Source: Paenibacillus tianmuensis
Lineage (GTDB): Bacteria; Bacillota; Bacilli; Paenibacillales; NBRC-103111
Direction of reading: 5' to 3'
Assembly (NCBI RefSeq): GCF_900100345.1
Contig: NZ_FMTT01000003.1
Coordinates: 48,811-112,810 of the forward strand
Length of the DNA: 64,000 bases
Of the stretch, positions 52,794 through 62,083 are shown piece after piece (position 1 is the stretch's first letter; the number at the start of each line of letters is the position of its first letter). A program made the translations under genes and the position numbers. The notes beneath the pieces were generated by a model. The model searched no databases and had not been told where the DNA came from. It saw only the letters and a list, made by a program, of their open reading frames with translations.

Positions 52794-53714
52794 ATGTTGG
52801 GGAATTTACGTTCTAGTACGAGCGTCATATTGCGATTGGAGATGCATAAGGAGTTAGTCACGTTCGGACAGATCGCCACGACGATCGGCGACGGGGGCGG
52901 GGAAATCATGGCGGTCGACGTAAGCGGCTCAACCAAGTCGACGACAACGCGCGACATAACAGTGCAGGTCAGCGATTCGGATATGATAAATACGATCGTG
53001 GACAAGCTGCGAGGCTTGCCCGGCGTGAAAGTCATTAACGCATCGGATCAGACGTTCCTTGTCCACCTTTGGCGGCAAAATCGAAACGACTCCGAAAATG
53101 CCAATCAAAAACCGAGAAGATTTGTCACGTGTTTATACGCCGGGAGTCGCCCGGGTATGTATGGCGATTCACGCATACAGCAATGATGCATGGCGGTGGT
53201 ATGCGGAGCATACGAATCCACACGGTCTAAGGGGCAAGCTGTCTGACGTGATCAAGGAGGCCGACGTGTTCATCGGGCTGTCCGGTCCGAAGTTACTCTC
53301 CGTCGAAGACGTGAAGAAGATGGCTGACGATCCCATCGTGTTCGCAATGGCGATCCGACCCCAGAAATTACGCCGGAGGAAGCCGAGCCGTATGTGCGCG
53401 TCATGGCTACCGGTCGTTCAGACTATCCGAACCAGATCAACAACGTGCTTTGTTTCCCAGGTATATTCCGTGGAGCGCTGGACTGCCGGGCGAGTCGAAT
53501 CAACGAGGAGATGAAGTTGGCCGCGGCGAAAGCGATCGCGTCGTCGTAAGTGAAGACGAGCTGAACGAATACTACATTATACCGAGCGTGTTTGACCATA
53601 ATGTCGTGAAACGGGTGCGTGAAGCCGTTGTACAGGCAGCCATCGATTCCAGCGTCGCCCGACGCCGGCGGAGAAGCGACAAAAGGCAAAGCGAATAAAG
53701 CAGGCAAAATGTGA
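52794..53714 (+). pseudogene. Malic enzyme pseudogene
   Basis: An intact ribosome site and an ATG at 52794 open an ACT domain (SSTSVILRLEMHKELVTFG). An inserted T near 53069 breaks the frame. PIKNREDLSRVYTPGVARVCMAIHA is joined directly to NDAWRWYAEHTNPHG, losing about 180 residues including metal ligands and the NAD fold. Further frameshifts lie near 53351 and 53545. The remaining segments are clearly related to the intact enzyme at 50039 but are more GC-rich. It cannot be functional. Confidence 0.92.
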
Positions 53715-53798
53715 GAATCGGCTGTCGGTCAAGCGGGGATACAGGAAGCGGATCGAGCAAACTATTCGTATAAACCAACTAAAAAAGGGGCTTTCTGT

Positions 53799-54311
53799 AT
53801 GGAAATCAGATATGTGAGAGAATCGAGGACGTATAAAACGTCGCGCATTTTTCCGACTGACGTCAACAATCACAATACGTTATTCGGCGGTAAGCTGATG
53901 TCGTATATTGACGATATTGCCTCCATTTCCGCGTCGAAGCATTGCCGGCAATCGATTGTGACGGCCTCGACTGACTCCGTCGACTTCTTGTTGCCGATCC
54001 GTCCGACTGATTCGGTATGCCTGGAATCGTTCGTCACCTGGACGGGCAAGAGCTCGATGGAAGTGTTCGTGAAGGTGATCACAGAAGATTTGAAAAGCGG
54101 AAAACGGGATATTGCCGCCACTTCGTTCTTGACGTTCGTCGCGCTGGACGAAAACAGAAAGCCAGTTATCGTGCCGCAAGTCATACCCGAAACACAGGAA
54201 GAAATCATGCTGCACGAATCTGCCAAGCAGCGAGCTGAAATGCGGAAGTTCCGTCGGGAGGGAAGCAAAGAGTTTTCCGATCATTTGCAAATGAAATTCC
54301 CTTGGGAATAA
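53799..54311 (+). CDS. Acyl-CoA thioesterase, YkhA-like hotdog fold
   Basis: 170 residues. FPTDVNNHNTLFGGKLMSYIDDIASISASKHC is the hotdog helix and catalytic segment of the acyl-CoA hydrolase family (YciA/YkhA). DFLLPIRPTDSVCLESFVTWTGKSSMEVFV follows. It cleaves acyl-CoA to free acid and CoA. It is the last gene of the island in this orientation and may be an independent housekeeping gene. Confidence 0.9.
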   Translation: MEIRYVRESRTYKTSRIFPTDVNNHNTLFGGKLMSYIDDIASISASKHCRQSIVTASTDSVDFLLPIRPTDSVCLESFVTWTGKSSMEVFVKVITEDLKSGKRDIAATSFLTFVALDENRKPVIVPQVIPETQEEIMLHESAKQRAEMRKFRREGSKEFSDHLQMKFPWE

Positions 54312-54373
54312 TCGATACCGAAGAAACGTCCTGGAGACTGCTGGACAGAAAGTGCTAATTAGTTGCTCCTGAG

Positions 54374-54438
54374 ATTCAATTTCATAATTGAATTTCAAGT
54401 ATAAGAAAGTTCCCTAGTAGTTGTAAGGGGGACTTTCT
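54374..54438 (+). other. Two tandem inverted repeats before the RibF-like gene
   Basis: ATTCAATT-TCAT-AATTGAAT (54374-54393) and AGAAAGTTCCC / GGGGACTTTCT (54404-54438) form two hairpins about 50 bases before the next start. Neither ends in a U-run. They do not form an FMN riboswitch. Confidence 0.4.
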
Positions 54439-54489
54439 GCGATACTGGATTCTACTGCTAGTCAAGAATCAAGCGAAAGGAGTTAAGTA

Positions 54490-55296
54490 ATGGAAACGAT
54501 ACATTTGTCACATCCATGTGAAATTGAGACAACGACCAAATGTTCGTGCGCCATGGCTCTTGGTTTTTTTGATGGGATACATATCGCCCATCAATCTCTT
54601 ATTAATCGAGCGGCCAGGATTGCACGGGCCGAAAAATTAGCTTTGACAGTTATGACGTTTTACCCACATCCCCGACAGATTGTTGGTCATATGTTAGAAC
54701 CGATGAAGTATTTGACACCCTTGCGTATCAAAGAACAAATTTTTTCACGTTTGGGTGTAGACAGGCTATATGTTGTTCGGTTTGACGAAAATATCGCGAA
54801 ATTGTCATCCAGCGATTTTGTACAAGAATATTTGATCTCTTTACGAGCAAAGCACGTTGTTGCAGGATTTGATTTCAAATACGGGAACAGAGGCGAGGGG
54901 AGTATAGAGACTCTCAGGAATGAAGGGGCAGGCTATTTTAACGTACATGAAGAGGAAAAATTAAGTCATCAGTACAAAAAGATTAGTTCTACGCATATTC
55001 GGCATCTTGTGTCGGATGGTTTGGTTGATTTAGTTCCGGAATATCTTGGGAAGCATTATGAAATCAAGGGGACGAAAATTTCGACAGGTGTCTTCATCAT
55101 ATCCGAACCATTTCTGTTGCCCAAAAGTGGAATCTATTATACGAAAATTGATAGTATCGACCAAAGTTTTTATGGAATCTGCAGGGTCTATAAAGCAGTG
55201 AGAATCGTGATAACGAACCATCATGATTTTGCAGAAGAAAACGACGAAGTGACTTTCCACTGGTTGAAACGTCTAGAATCGATGCCGTCAGTATAA
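54490..55296 (+). CDS. RibF-like FAD synthetase (FMN adenylyltransferase domain)
   Basis: 268 residues. GFFDGIHIAHQSLINRA (25-41) is the nucleotide-binding motif of the FAD synthetase domain, and SSTHIRHLVSDG its C-terminal signature. The following region occupies the place of the riboflavin kinase domain but lacks the PTAN motif and Gly-rich loop, so kinase activity is doubtful. It may make FAD from FMN for the flavin-dependent enzymes of the neighbouring island. The gene is AT-rich compared with that island. Confidence 0.85.
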   Translation: METIHLSHPCEIETTTKCSCAMALGFFDGIHIAHQSLINRAARIARAEKLALTVMTFYPHPRQIVGHMLEPMKYLTPLRIKEQIFSRLGVDRLYVVRFDENIAKLSSSDFVQEYLISLRAKHVVAGFDFKYGNRGEGSIETLRNEGAGYFNVHEEEKLSHQYKKISSTHIRHLVSDGLVDLVPEYLGKHYEIKGTKISTGVFIISEPFLLPKSGIYYTKIDSIDQSFYGICRVYKAVRIVITNHHDFAEENDEVTFHWLKRLESMPSV

Positions 55297-55393
55297 ATCA
55301 AGTACCCAGTTTTGGTCAAAGACGCTATTTTGAATATTTCAGTGCGGCGGAGCCGCTTGGTTAATCAATGAGAGCCACCCCGGTCTTATCAAT

Positions 55394-56494
55394 TTAAGCG
55401 CTTGAACGTTTTTTTCGTCTCTTGACAAGTGCTGTTAGGAACAGCATAAGGGGGATAGCGATACTGAACACCGGTAATAAAAACGGCGCAGCGACCTTTT
55501 GAGGGAACGTAACCCCCACCTGCACTGAGTTTCGCGGCAATATCGCAATCACAAGCACGGGCAAAGCTATGAAGGCAATTACCTTCCTCCAGTTGGTGAT
55601 ATGAAAAAGCTGTGCCGCGCTGTAGCTAGCAAGAAACAGGTAAAGACTGATTTTTATGAACATACTGGAAATCCAGATAGCAATGACTACGGCGTCGATA
55701 TTTTCAATAAATCCAGCAATCGAAATATAGCGTATAAATCCATAGTAAGGATAAGAATAACTCATCCCCACGTTTGAGCCAAATACGATCAAGATGAGAA
55801 AACCCGCTACGAACGTAACGAAGCCGGATAGGCCGACACCCAGAACGACATGCTTTACGATCCGTTCAGGATCCGTCACGAACTTCGACAGCACCAGTAT
55901 CGCGATGCAGTCCCCCAGAAACTCAGCGAGAGGCATAGAGCCCTGTATAAGGGACAGCACACTATTATCCGTTAAAACAGGCAGCAGCAGGTCCATTTTC
56001 ACATGATTGAGACTTAGAAAAAGAGGAACCGATGTTCCGATGATAATGAATGGACAGACCAATTCACCTAGCCGGGCGATTGTGGGAATGCCCTTATAGA
56101 CTGCGTATAGACATGCGATCAGCAACACCGAAACGCCGACCCATAGTGGAGTTCGATGTAAAATCGTAGTAGTCAGGAACGACATGGATGCATGTAAAAT
56201 GATACCGCTGATAAGCAGCCAGTTACAGAGGTAGGCATATCCAATGAATCTCCCTCCCCATTTGCCAATAATTCTAGGAGAATATTCAATGACTGAAAGC
56301 CCCGGGTACCACGTACCTAGCTTTCCGCATAACCACGCGATCCCGACTCCTAGACCTACTGCCAGAATGAGAGAGAACCAAGCGTCTTGCTTCGCTAATT
56401 GCATGGCCGGACCAATTGTGAATATGACGTTCATGATGAGTTGCATGGAGATAATAAGCCAAAAGAGACTTCGGCTGGTAATTCTCATCAACAC
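55394..56494 (-). CDS. Spore germination protein GerAB family (permease subunit)
   Basis: 366 residues with about ten membrane helices. The N-terminus (SRSLFWLIISMQLIMNVIFTIG) and the APC-like layout match GerAB/GerKB, which binds the germinant (amino acid or sugar) in the spore inner membrane. It is the third gene of a GerA-type operon, 13 bases after the GerC gene. The germinant cannot be predicted. Confidence 0.92.
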   Translation of the reverse strand: MLMRITSRSLFWLIISMQLIMNVIFTIGPAMQLAKQDAWFSLILAVGLGVGIAWLCGKLGTWYPGLSVIEYSPRIIGKWGGRFIGYAYLCNWLLISGIILHASMSFLTTTILHRTPLWVGVSVLLIACLYAVYKGIPTIARLGELVCPFIIIGTSVPLFLSLNHVKMDLLLPVLTDNSVLSLIQGSMPLAEFLGDCIAILVLSKFVTDPERIVKHVVLGVGLSGFVTFVAGFLILIVFGSNVGMSYSYPYYGFIRYISIAGFIENIDAVVIAIWISSMFIKISLYLFLASYSAAQLFHITNWRKVIAFIALPVLVIAILPRNSVQVGVTFPQKVAAPFLLPVFSIAIPLMLFLTALVKRRKKRSSA

Positions 56495-56507
56495 TTCCTC
56501 CAGTTTA

Positions 56508-57722
56508 TCACTTTTTAGGATCCGTCAGTTGGATCAACGTAGAAAGACCCGCACGGCGAATTTTGCTATTGACGACCACTTTCGTCTCCACACTCGGGAA
56601 CCGTTCATTCCAGTTCGCTTTCTCTCTTTTCCAGATACTTGGGTACCGACAATGGAAGGCATGACCGAATCCGATCGCATCCGCACGAGCCTCCGTTTGG
56701 AGATACTCGATCACGGATTCCACTTCTTTTTGGATTTCTTTATTAAAGGGTCCTTCTAGCTTCCTCAAGTTATCTTCCGCGGCGAAGAAATTGACGTTGG
56801 ATGTATTTTGGTACACATCAGCTTCTACATCGATTCTCACCTCCATTGACCACTTATTCCCCGAAACCTGCGGTCTCAAACGAAATTTATGACGGATAAT
56901 TTCCAGAGTGACTAGTTGGCCGTCTTTCCCGAACGGGACACCGACGATTCTACGCAAGAGATTTGGGCCCAACCATAAATTTCCTTTGGCTAGCTTCTTT
57001 TCCAAAGAGCCCGTAAGCTTCCGTTGCGAAATCACGGCTATTTTATCGGCTTCTTGCCAAATTCCTGTTTGCTTCAAATTTACATTGATTTTACGAGTAT
57101 CCAGATATGGTAGGAAGAACGCCTTGGATTCGCCACTGATGCCTTGCATCACCTCGACCAATGTATTTGAGCGAAATTTAGCATCCTGGGCGAATGAAAG
57201 CAGCAAGCTGACAACATTCGGATCAGATAATTCATAAATCTTTTCTTTGGCGGAGCGTTCCGAGAGGAATAATCTCATCTGCTCACGGGTATCTAGATTG
57301 CGGAACAGAAAGTCAAGTTCATCAGAAATCCCCGCTTTCGCAAGTGTTTCCCCAAACAGGACGATCTTTGTCTCCGCCCAGAACAGCCTACGGGTGATTT
57401 TCTGCTGGATACTGCTGTAGGCTTCGGTTGCCGTTCGACCGGTACCAGTATAGCGGTAAATATTTCCTTGACGTCCTCCGCTACTACTTCCGCTTTGGCC
57501 ACCGCTCTCACCTCCGCCTGCGCCGGGGACAAACCAGAGGATGCTAACCTCCTTGGTACCGTCGACGAGCTGATCGAATCCTACAGTAAGAATCATGCCG
57601 AGCTCGTTTGTTTCCTTGCGATCCCAACAGCCCGAAAGCAGAAGAGTAAGGAGCGTAAAATAAGCGGTTGTTCGCCATCCCCACTTAATTGCGTTTCGAT
57701 TTTTTGTCTTGCGGAGTCGCAT
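56508..57722 (-). CDS. Ger(x)C family spore germination lipoprotein
   Basis: About 404 residues from the ATG at 57722, which follows AGGAAG; a longer reading to 57800 runs into gerAA. The lipoprotein signal ends LLTLLLSGCWDRKE (Cys32). NELGMILTVGFDQ and the C-terminal GFGHAFHCRYPSIWKREKANWNERFP segment are family features. It anchors on the outer face of the inner membrane and supports the GerA/GerB channel. It overlaps gerAA by 38 bases. Confidence 0.92.
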   Translation of the reverse strand: MRLRKTKNRNAIKWGWRTTAYFTLLTLLLSGCWDRKETNELGMILTVGFDQLVDGTKEVSILWFVPGAGGGESGGQSGSSSGGRQGNIYRYTGTGRTATEAYSSIQQKITRRLFWAETKIVLFGETLAKAGISDELDFLFRNLDTREQMRLFLSERSAKEKIYELSDPNVVSLLLSFAQDAKFRSNTLVEVMQGISGESKAFFLPYLDTRKINVNLKQTGIWQEADKIAVISQRKLTGSLEKKLAKGNLWLGPNLLRRIVGVPFGKDGQLVTLEIIRHKFRLRPQVSGNKWSMEVRIDVEADVYQNTSNVNFFAAEDNLRKLEGPFNKEIQKEVESVIEYLQTEARADAIGFGHAFHCRYPSIWKREKANWNERFPSVETKVVVNSKIRRAGLSTLIQLTDPKK

Positions 57723-59214
57723 ACACCGCTTCCTGATGCAGGTATGGCGAAGGTGCACGCAAAAACACATCCTTCCATTCCCGATAACGTATAGGGGCAA
57801 TCGATTGAAGGTAGGGATGGCCGAACGAATGCAAGGCGCACAAGTGAGTGAGAATGAGCATCAGCCCGATCATTAGGCCCAAAAAGCCGAGCAAACCCGA
57901 AAGTATCATAATGGGAAAGCGCAGCAATCTTATCGCCGCCCCGGTCGCATACTGTGGCACCATGAAAGACGCGATTCCCGTAATCGCTACCACCATAACC
58001 ATCGGCGCCGACACGAGTCCGGCTTGGATAGCTGCTTGACCGATGACGAGCGCTCCGACGATGCTGACCGCAGAGCCAATTTGCTTCGGAAGCCGCAGAC
58101 CGGCTTCTCTCAAGGCTTCAAAAATGATCTCCATGATGAACGCTTCAAAAAAGGCTGGGAATGGGATCTCTTCTCGCGTAGAGGCGATCCTCATGAGCAG
58201 TGAGATCGGCACCATCTCCTGGTGATAGCTAATAACAGCTACATAAGTAGAAGGCGCGACCAAGGAAATTATGTAGAATAAATACCGCAGCCAGCGGATC
58301 GCCGTGCTTACAAGAAAGCGTTGGTTGTAATCCTCGGGCGATTGAAGGAAAGCGATATGTGTCGCTGGAACGAGCAGCGTGAACGGAGTACCGTCGACCA
58401 GAATTGCCACCCGGCCTTCGGATAACGCCGCAGAAACGACATCAGGGCGTTCCGTCGATTGCACTTGAGGGAATGGGGAGAACGGGTGGTCTTCAATCCA
58501 CTCTTCGAGGCTGTTGCTCTCCGTAACTATATCCGTCCGGATGCGGTTAAGCCTTGACATCACCTCTTGCACCAACTCACGGTCGACGTTTCCCTCCACG
58601 TACATCACGTTGATTTGGGTTTGGCTCAAGCTGCCCAGCTTTAAAGAAAGCGTCTTGAGGCGGGGGGATTTTAACCTTCGACGAACGAGTAAGCGGTTCA
58701 GTCCGATAAGTTCGGTAAAACCTTCACGTGACCCGCGCACCACGGATTCTGCTTGCGGCTCTTCGATGGAGCGATGCTCCCATTTGGACAAGAAGAGAAG
58801 TAAGGCTTCCTCCATCCCGTTGCAACATAGAATGGCATTGCCTTCCGTTATTCCAGCGATGACATCTGACAGAAGTGCGACGCTGCGAAATTTAGGCGAA
58901 GTGAGCATCGACGAAATTTCGGTTAGCGTGCGAGGCGATTGGGTGACGTCAACCAGAGGGCTAAGCACATTCTGATTCAGCGTCTGGGTGTCGATTGCAC
59001 CTTCAAAATAAATGATCACAGCCTGTATATCACCGATGAAAAAATCGTGAATAACTAGATCCTGACACTGGTCAAAGGCTTGACGCAGCGAAGCTATATT
59101 GGCCGCAAGGCTCTTATTTAGCAAAATGGAATCGGAAGATGAATCCGGATTATGCTTTGCTTGCGGTCGATTCTTTACAAAGAGCTTTTTAAGATGAGAC
59201 CATTTGGATAACAC
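57685..59214 (-). CDS. Spore germination protein GerAA family
   Basis: 509 residues. The N-terminal cytoplasmic domain (DLVIHDFFIGDIQAVIIYFEGAIDTQTL, then NVMYVEGNVDRELVQEV) and a C-terminal domain with five or so membrane helices (FPAFFEAFIMEIIFEALREAGLRLPKQIGSAVSIVGALVIGQAAI) define GerAA, which forms the ion channel of the germinant receptor. It is the first gene of the operon A-C-B. Expression in the forespore by sigma-G is expected from the family; I could not assign its promoter. Confidence 0.94.
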   Translation of the reverse strand: MLSKWSHLKKLFVKNRPQAKHNPDSSSDSILLNKSLAANIASLRQAFDQCQDLVIHDFFIGDIQAVIIYFEGAIDTQTLNQNVLSPLVDVTQSPRTLTEISSMLTSPKFRSVALLSDVIAGITEGNAILCCNGMEEALLLFLSKWEHRSIEEPQAESVVRGSREGFTELIGLNRLLVRRRLKSPRLKTLSLKLGSLSQTQINVMYVEGNVDRELVQEVMSRLNRIRTDIVTESNSLEEWIEDHPFSPFPQVQSTERPDVVSAALSEGRVAILVDGTPFTLLVPATHIAFLQSPEDYNQRFLVSTAIRWLRYLFYIISLVAPSTYVAVISYHQEMVPISLLMRIASTREEIPFPAFFEAFIMEIIFEALREAGLRLPKQIGSAVSIVGALVIGQAAIQAGLVSAPMVMVVAITGIASFMVPQYATGAAIRLLRFPIMILSGLLGFLGLMIGLMLILTHLCALHSFGHPYLQSIAPIRYREWKDVFLRAPSPYLHQEAVYATPQDKKSKRN

Positions 59215-59378
59215 TCTTTGCCACCCCTGTCCCGATTTTCCAAACCATGATCTTATTTTTCCAATTAGGATAAGATTATATGTACAGGACAGTGAAAAGT
59301 TTTTGTCGAAAAATTATGGCTCAACCTCAAAATCAGTGCTTGACTGCTAGCCCAACATCCGATGGCGGTTACATTCGA

Positions 59379-59978
59379 TCAGAATGCCTGCTTTATAGCG
59401 ACTGCGATTTCGTGTGAAGTAATGGCGGCGCTGAAAATCCCGGTGTTATACGCATGACCTTTCTTGATTGCAAAATCATCGACGTCTAAAACCAGATCAG
59501 TCGTTTCTTTGGCTTCTTCCCACACTTGCTCACAGACCCGCTCGTACTCAACCGGAACCGCCTCGTTATGAATGCGTTGTACGGTGCTGACTGGCGCTTG
59601 CTGCATGCGGGCGCTATGCGCTGCTGTAGAACCGAATGCTTGTTCAGCGGTATGGGACCGGAAAAGTCTGCTGTAGCGCTGCTTCGGTCCGACAAATTCG
59701 TACATCCATACAAACCCAGCTTTGCAGCGCGTACATAACAGGCGAGTGGACGGTACATGCAAATAGGTTTTCTTCTCAAACACGGACAGATGCCGGACGA
59801 TCCGCATGTCATTGCTTCCCTTGCGAATGACGGCTTGATCCGATCCACAGCAGGGACAGCATTGTTTGTCGTCCAGTGGTACAGCTTCTATGTGAAGTTC
59901 ATCAGCATTGATGGATAGAATTTGGTTTATCTTTAGCTCTGGCAAGTTGAGCATTTCATTGATATACTGGGTTTGCAT
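59379..59978 (-). pseudogene. ISL3-family transposase, C-terminally truncated
   Basis: 199 residues against about 400 for a full ISL3 transposase. The N-terminal zinc finger (CCPCCGSD, later CTRCKAGFVW) and the region up to the first catalytic Asp (LVLDVDDFAIKKGHAYNTGIF) are present. The rest of the DDE domain is replaced by unrelated sequence. No inverted repeats were recognised. It is a decayed insertion. Confidence 0.8.
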
Positions 59979-60348
59979 CTGTTTATTCCTTTTTGTTGTT
60001 TGGTCGGACTTACAACATTACAGGATTAGCAGATGTTTTTCCATTTTTCTAGCCTCAGCTTAATTCGTCAAGAACTGATTTCGGTTTTGAGCCATTATTC
60101 TAATGAAATTATTGAGAATCCAGAACAATTCTGGAGAGAGATGCACTGATAGTCGATTTGTTATGCAATTTGACTAAAGGGTAGATTTCTATAGTTTCAA
60201 CATTGACATTCGGGAAAGTAAAGCTCTATTGCAATGCCCAACCGATACTTTCTAATCTAATCGAAACTTTCCCTATACCCTTGGTAAGGCAGCATGTTAC
60301 CATGTTACTGCTGTCTAAAAATTTACCAGCACCGGGGGTACTAAATAT
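59979..60348. other. Non-coding gap before the amidase gene
   Basis: 370 bases that are AT-rich, with no gene, no clear hairpin and no recognised promoter. It probably contains the lost left side of the ISL3 element and the amidase promoter. GGGGGT near 60335-60340 is the amidase ribosome site. Confidence 0.5.
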
Positions 60349-61824
60349 ATGAGCATCAACTTGCAAGATTGGATTCAGGAAGCCGATTTGGTGAGCATGC
60401 GGAAGGCAATGACTACGGGTGAATGCACTTCCGAAGCCCTCGTTCTTGCATATATCGAACGCATTCATAGGTATAATCCTTTGATCAATGCCGTATTAGA
60501 GATCAATCCAGATGCGCTTGAAATCGCAAGGAGTCTTGACCTTGAGCGAAATACAACAGGTAGTAGGGGGCCGCTACACGGAATTCCAATCCTGCTCAAG
60601 GATAACATCGATACGCGCGACCGGATGCATACGAGCGCTGGTTCAATCGCATTGGCTGAGTCGTTTGCTCATGAAGATTCGTTCATAGTCACAAAGCTTC
60701 GTGCTGCCGGCGCAGTTCTTCTGGGTAAGGCAAATATGACCGAGTGGTCGAATTTTATGTCAAACCGTATGCCAGCTGGATACAGTTCCAGAGGCGGATA
60801 TGTGTTGAATCCATATGGACCTAGCAAGCTCTTTGTCAGCGGGTCAAGTTCAGGATCGGCTGCAGCCGTAGCGGCGAACCTGACGGCAGCAGCGATCGGA
60901 ACAGAAACCGCAGGTTCGATTATTGGGCCGGCCAGCCAACATTTTCTCGTCGGAATAAAGCCTACTGTAGGACTTGCGAGCCGCAGCGGCATTATTCCGA
61001 TCTCCGCAAGTCAGGATACGCCAGGACCAATTTCCAAGACAGTCACTGACGCAGCGATTTTACTTGGGGCAATCGTCGGGATTGACGAAAACGATAAGGC
61101 AACTTGGGCTAGCCCGCATCGTATATTACGCGACTACACAACTTATCTCGACCGAGATTTTCTGCATAAAGCTCGTATCGGGATTCCCAGACAATACTAT
61201 CGGTCGTTAGATGAAGAAAGACTTTCCATCATGGAATCCGCCATCAATGTTCTGCGTGAGCAAGGTGCTACAGTTGTCGATCCTGTGGACCTCCATATGG
61301 AACAGCACCCATGGAACAATGATGTTATCTGCTACGAATTCAAAACAGGCCTGAACCGCTATTTTTCGAAGTTGAATTCGGATATGCCCGTGCATTCTCT
61401 TCAAGATCTGATAGCTTATAATCAGAAACACGCTGCTTCCGCATTGAAGTTTGGCCAAGACAATCTGATTCGCTCGGAACAAAATGCGTTAAACGAGACA
61501 ACCTATCAACTTAAACGTCAAGAATATAGTCAGCCGGCTGTAACGCAAGGGATTGACTATGTACTCGATCAACACGGCTTAGATGCATTAATGTTACCAG
61601 GTGACATTGATGGCATGTATATTGCTGCCCGGTTAGGGTATCCCCTTATTACGGTGCCTGCCGGTTATTCAGCCAAAGGAACAATTGATGCGGATGGCGA
61701 TTCGACGCAGGGTCCATTTGGCGTTGTCTTTTCCGGGAAGGCTTTTAGTGAACCCACGCTAATCAGCATCGCCTATAGTTTTGAGCAGGCAACACGTTTC
61801 CGTCGTCCGCCAGATATGGGCTAA
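60349..61824 (+). CDS. Amidase-signature family amidase
   Basis: 491 residues. The Ser-cisSer-Lys triad is visible: Lys84 in GIPILLKDNIDT, the GSSSGSAAAVAANLTAA segment (cis-Ser near 165) and the nucleophile Ser near 189 in TETAGSIIGPA. GIKPTVGLASRSGIIPIS follows. Family members hydrolyse amides or are transamidase-like. The absence of gatC/gatB neighbours rules out GatA. The substrate is unknown. It lies alone, beside IS debris. Confidence 0.92.
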   Translation: MSINLQDWIQEADLVSMRKAMTTGECTSEALVLAYIERIHRYNPLINAVLEINPDALEIARSLDLERNTTGSRGPLHGIPILLKDNIDTRDRMHTSAGSIALAESFAHEDSFIVTKLRAAGAVLLGKANMTEWSNFMSNRMPAGYSSRGGYVLNPYGPSKLFVSGSSSGSAAAVAANLTAAAIGTETAGSIIGPASQHFLVGIKPTVGLASRSGIIPISASQDTPGPISKTVTDAAILLGAIVGIDENDKATWASPHRILRDYTTYLDRDFLHKARIGIPRQYYRSLDEERLSIMESAINVLREQGATVVDPVDLHMEQHPWNNDVICYEFKTGLNRYFSKLNSDMPVHSLQDLIAYNQKHAASALKFGQDNLIRSEQNALNETTYQLKRQEYSQPAVTQGIDYVLDQHGLDALMLPGDIDGMYIAARLGYPLITVPAGYSAKGTIDADGDSTQGPFGVVFSGKAFSEPTLISIAYSFEQATRFRRPPDMG

Positions 61825-62083
61825 ACTCCCTCAGAATAGCGGAACAGAACAACCAGATAGTTCTCAAATAGAATGTTGAATTTATCTTCAAAAAGGACTG
61901 AATAATAGGCAAGATCTTTGCATGTTCGCAAAGTGACCTTTTTTGCAATATTTATGAAAAACCCTTTAGTAAGATAAATTGCTGACAATAAAATTCTCAA
62001 CTTATTTGAAACAATCGCTTACGAAATATCAAAGATTTTGGCTTCGGATTTCTCACCTATTATGCAGATGGGAATGGATAAAA

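Noticed and set aside
50039..53714. Two active malic enzyme isozymes
   Set aside because: The second copy lacks the metal ligands and NAD fold and has several frameshifts, so only one is functional.
54312..54489. FMN riboswitch before the RibF-like gene
   Set aside because: The conserved six-stem RFN element is not present; only two simple hairpins are seen.
59379..59978. Active ISL3 insertion sequence
   Set aside because: The transposase lacks the second half of its DDE domain and no terminal inverted repeats were recognised.
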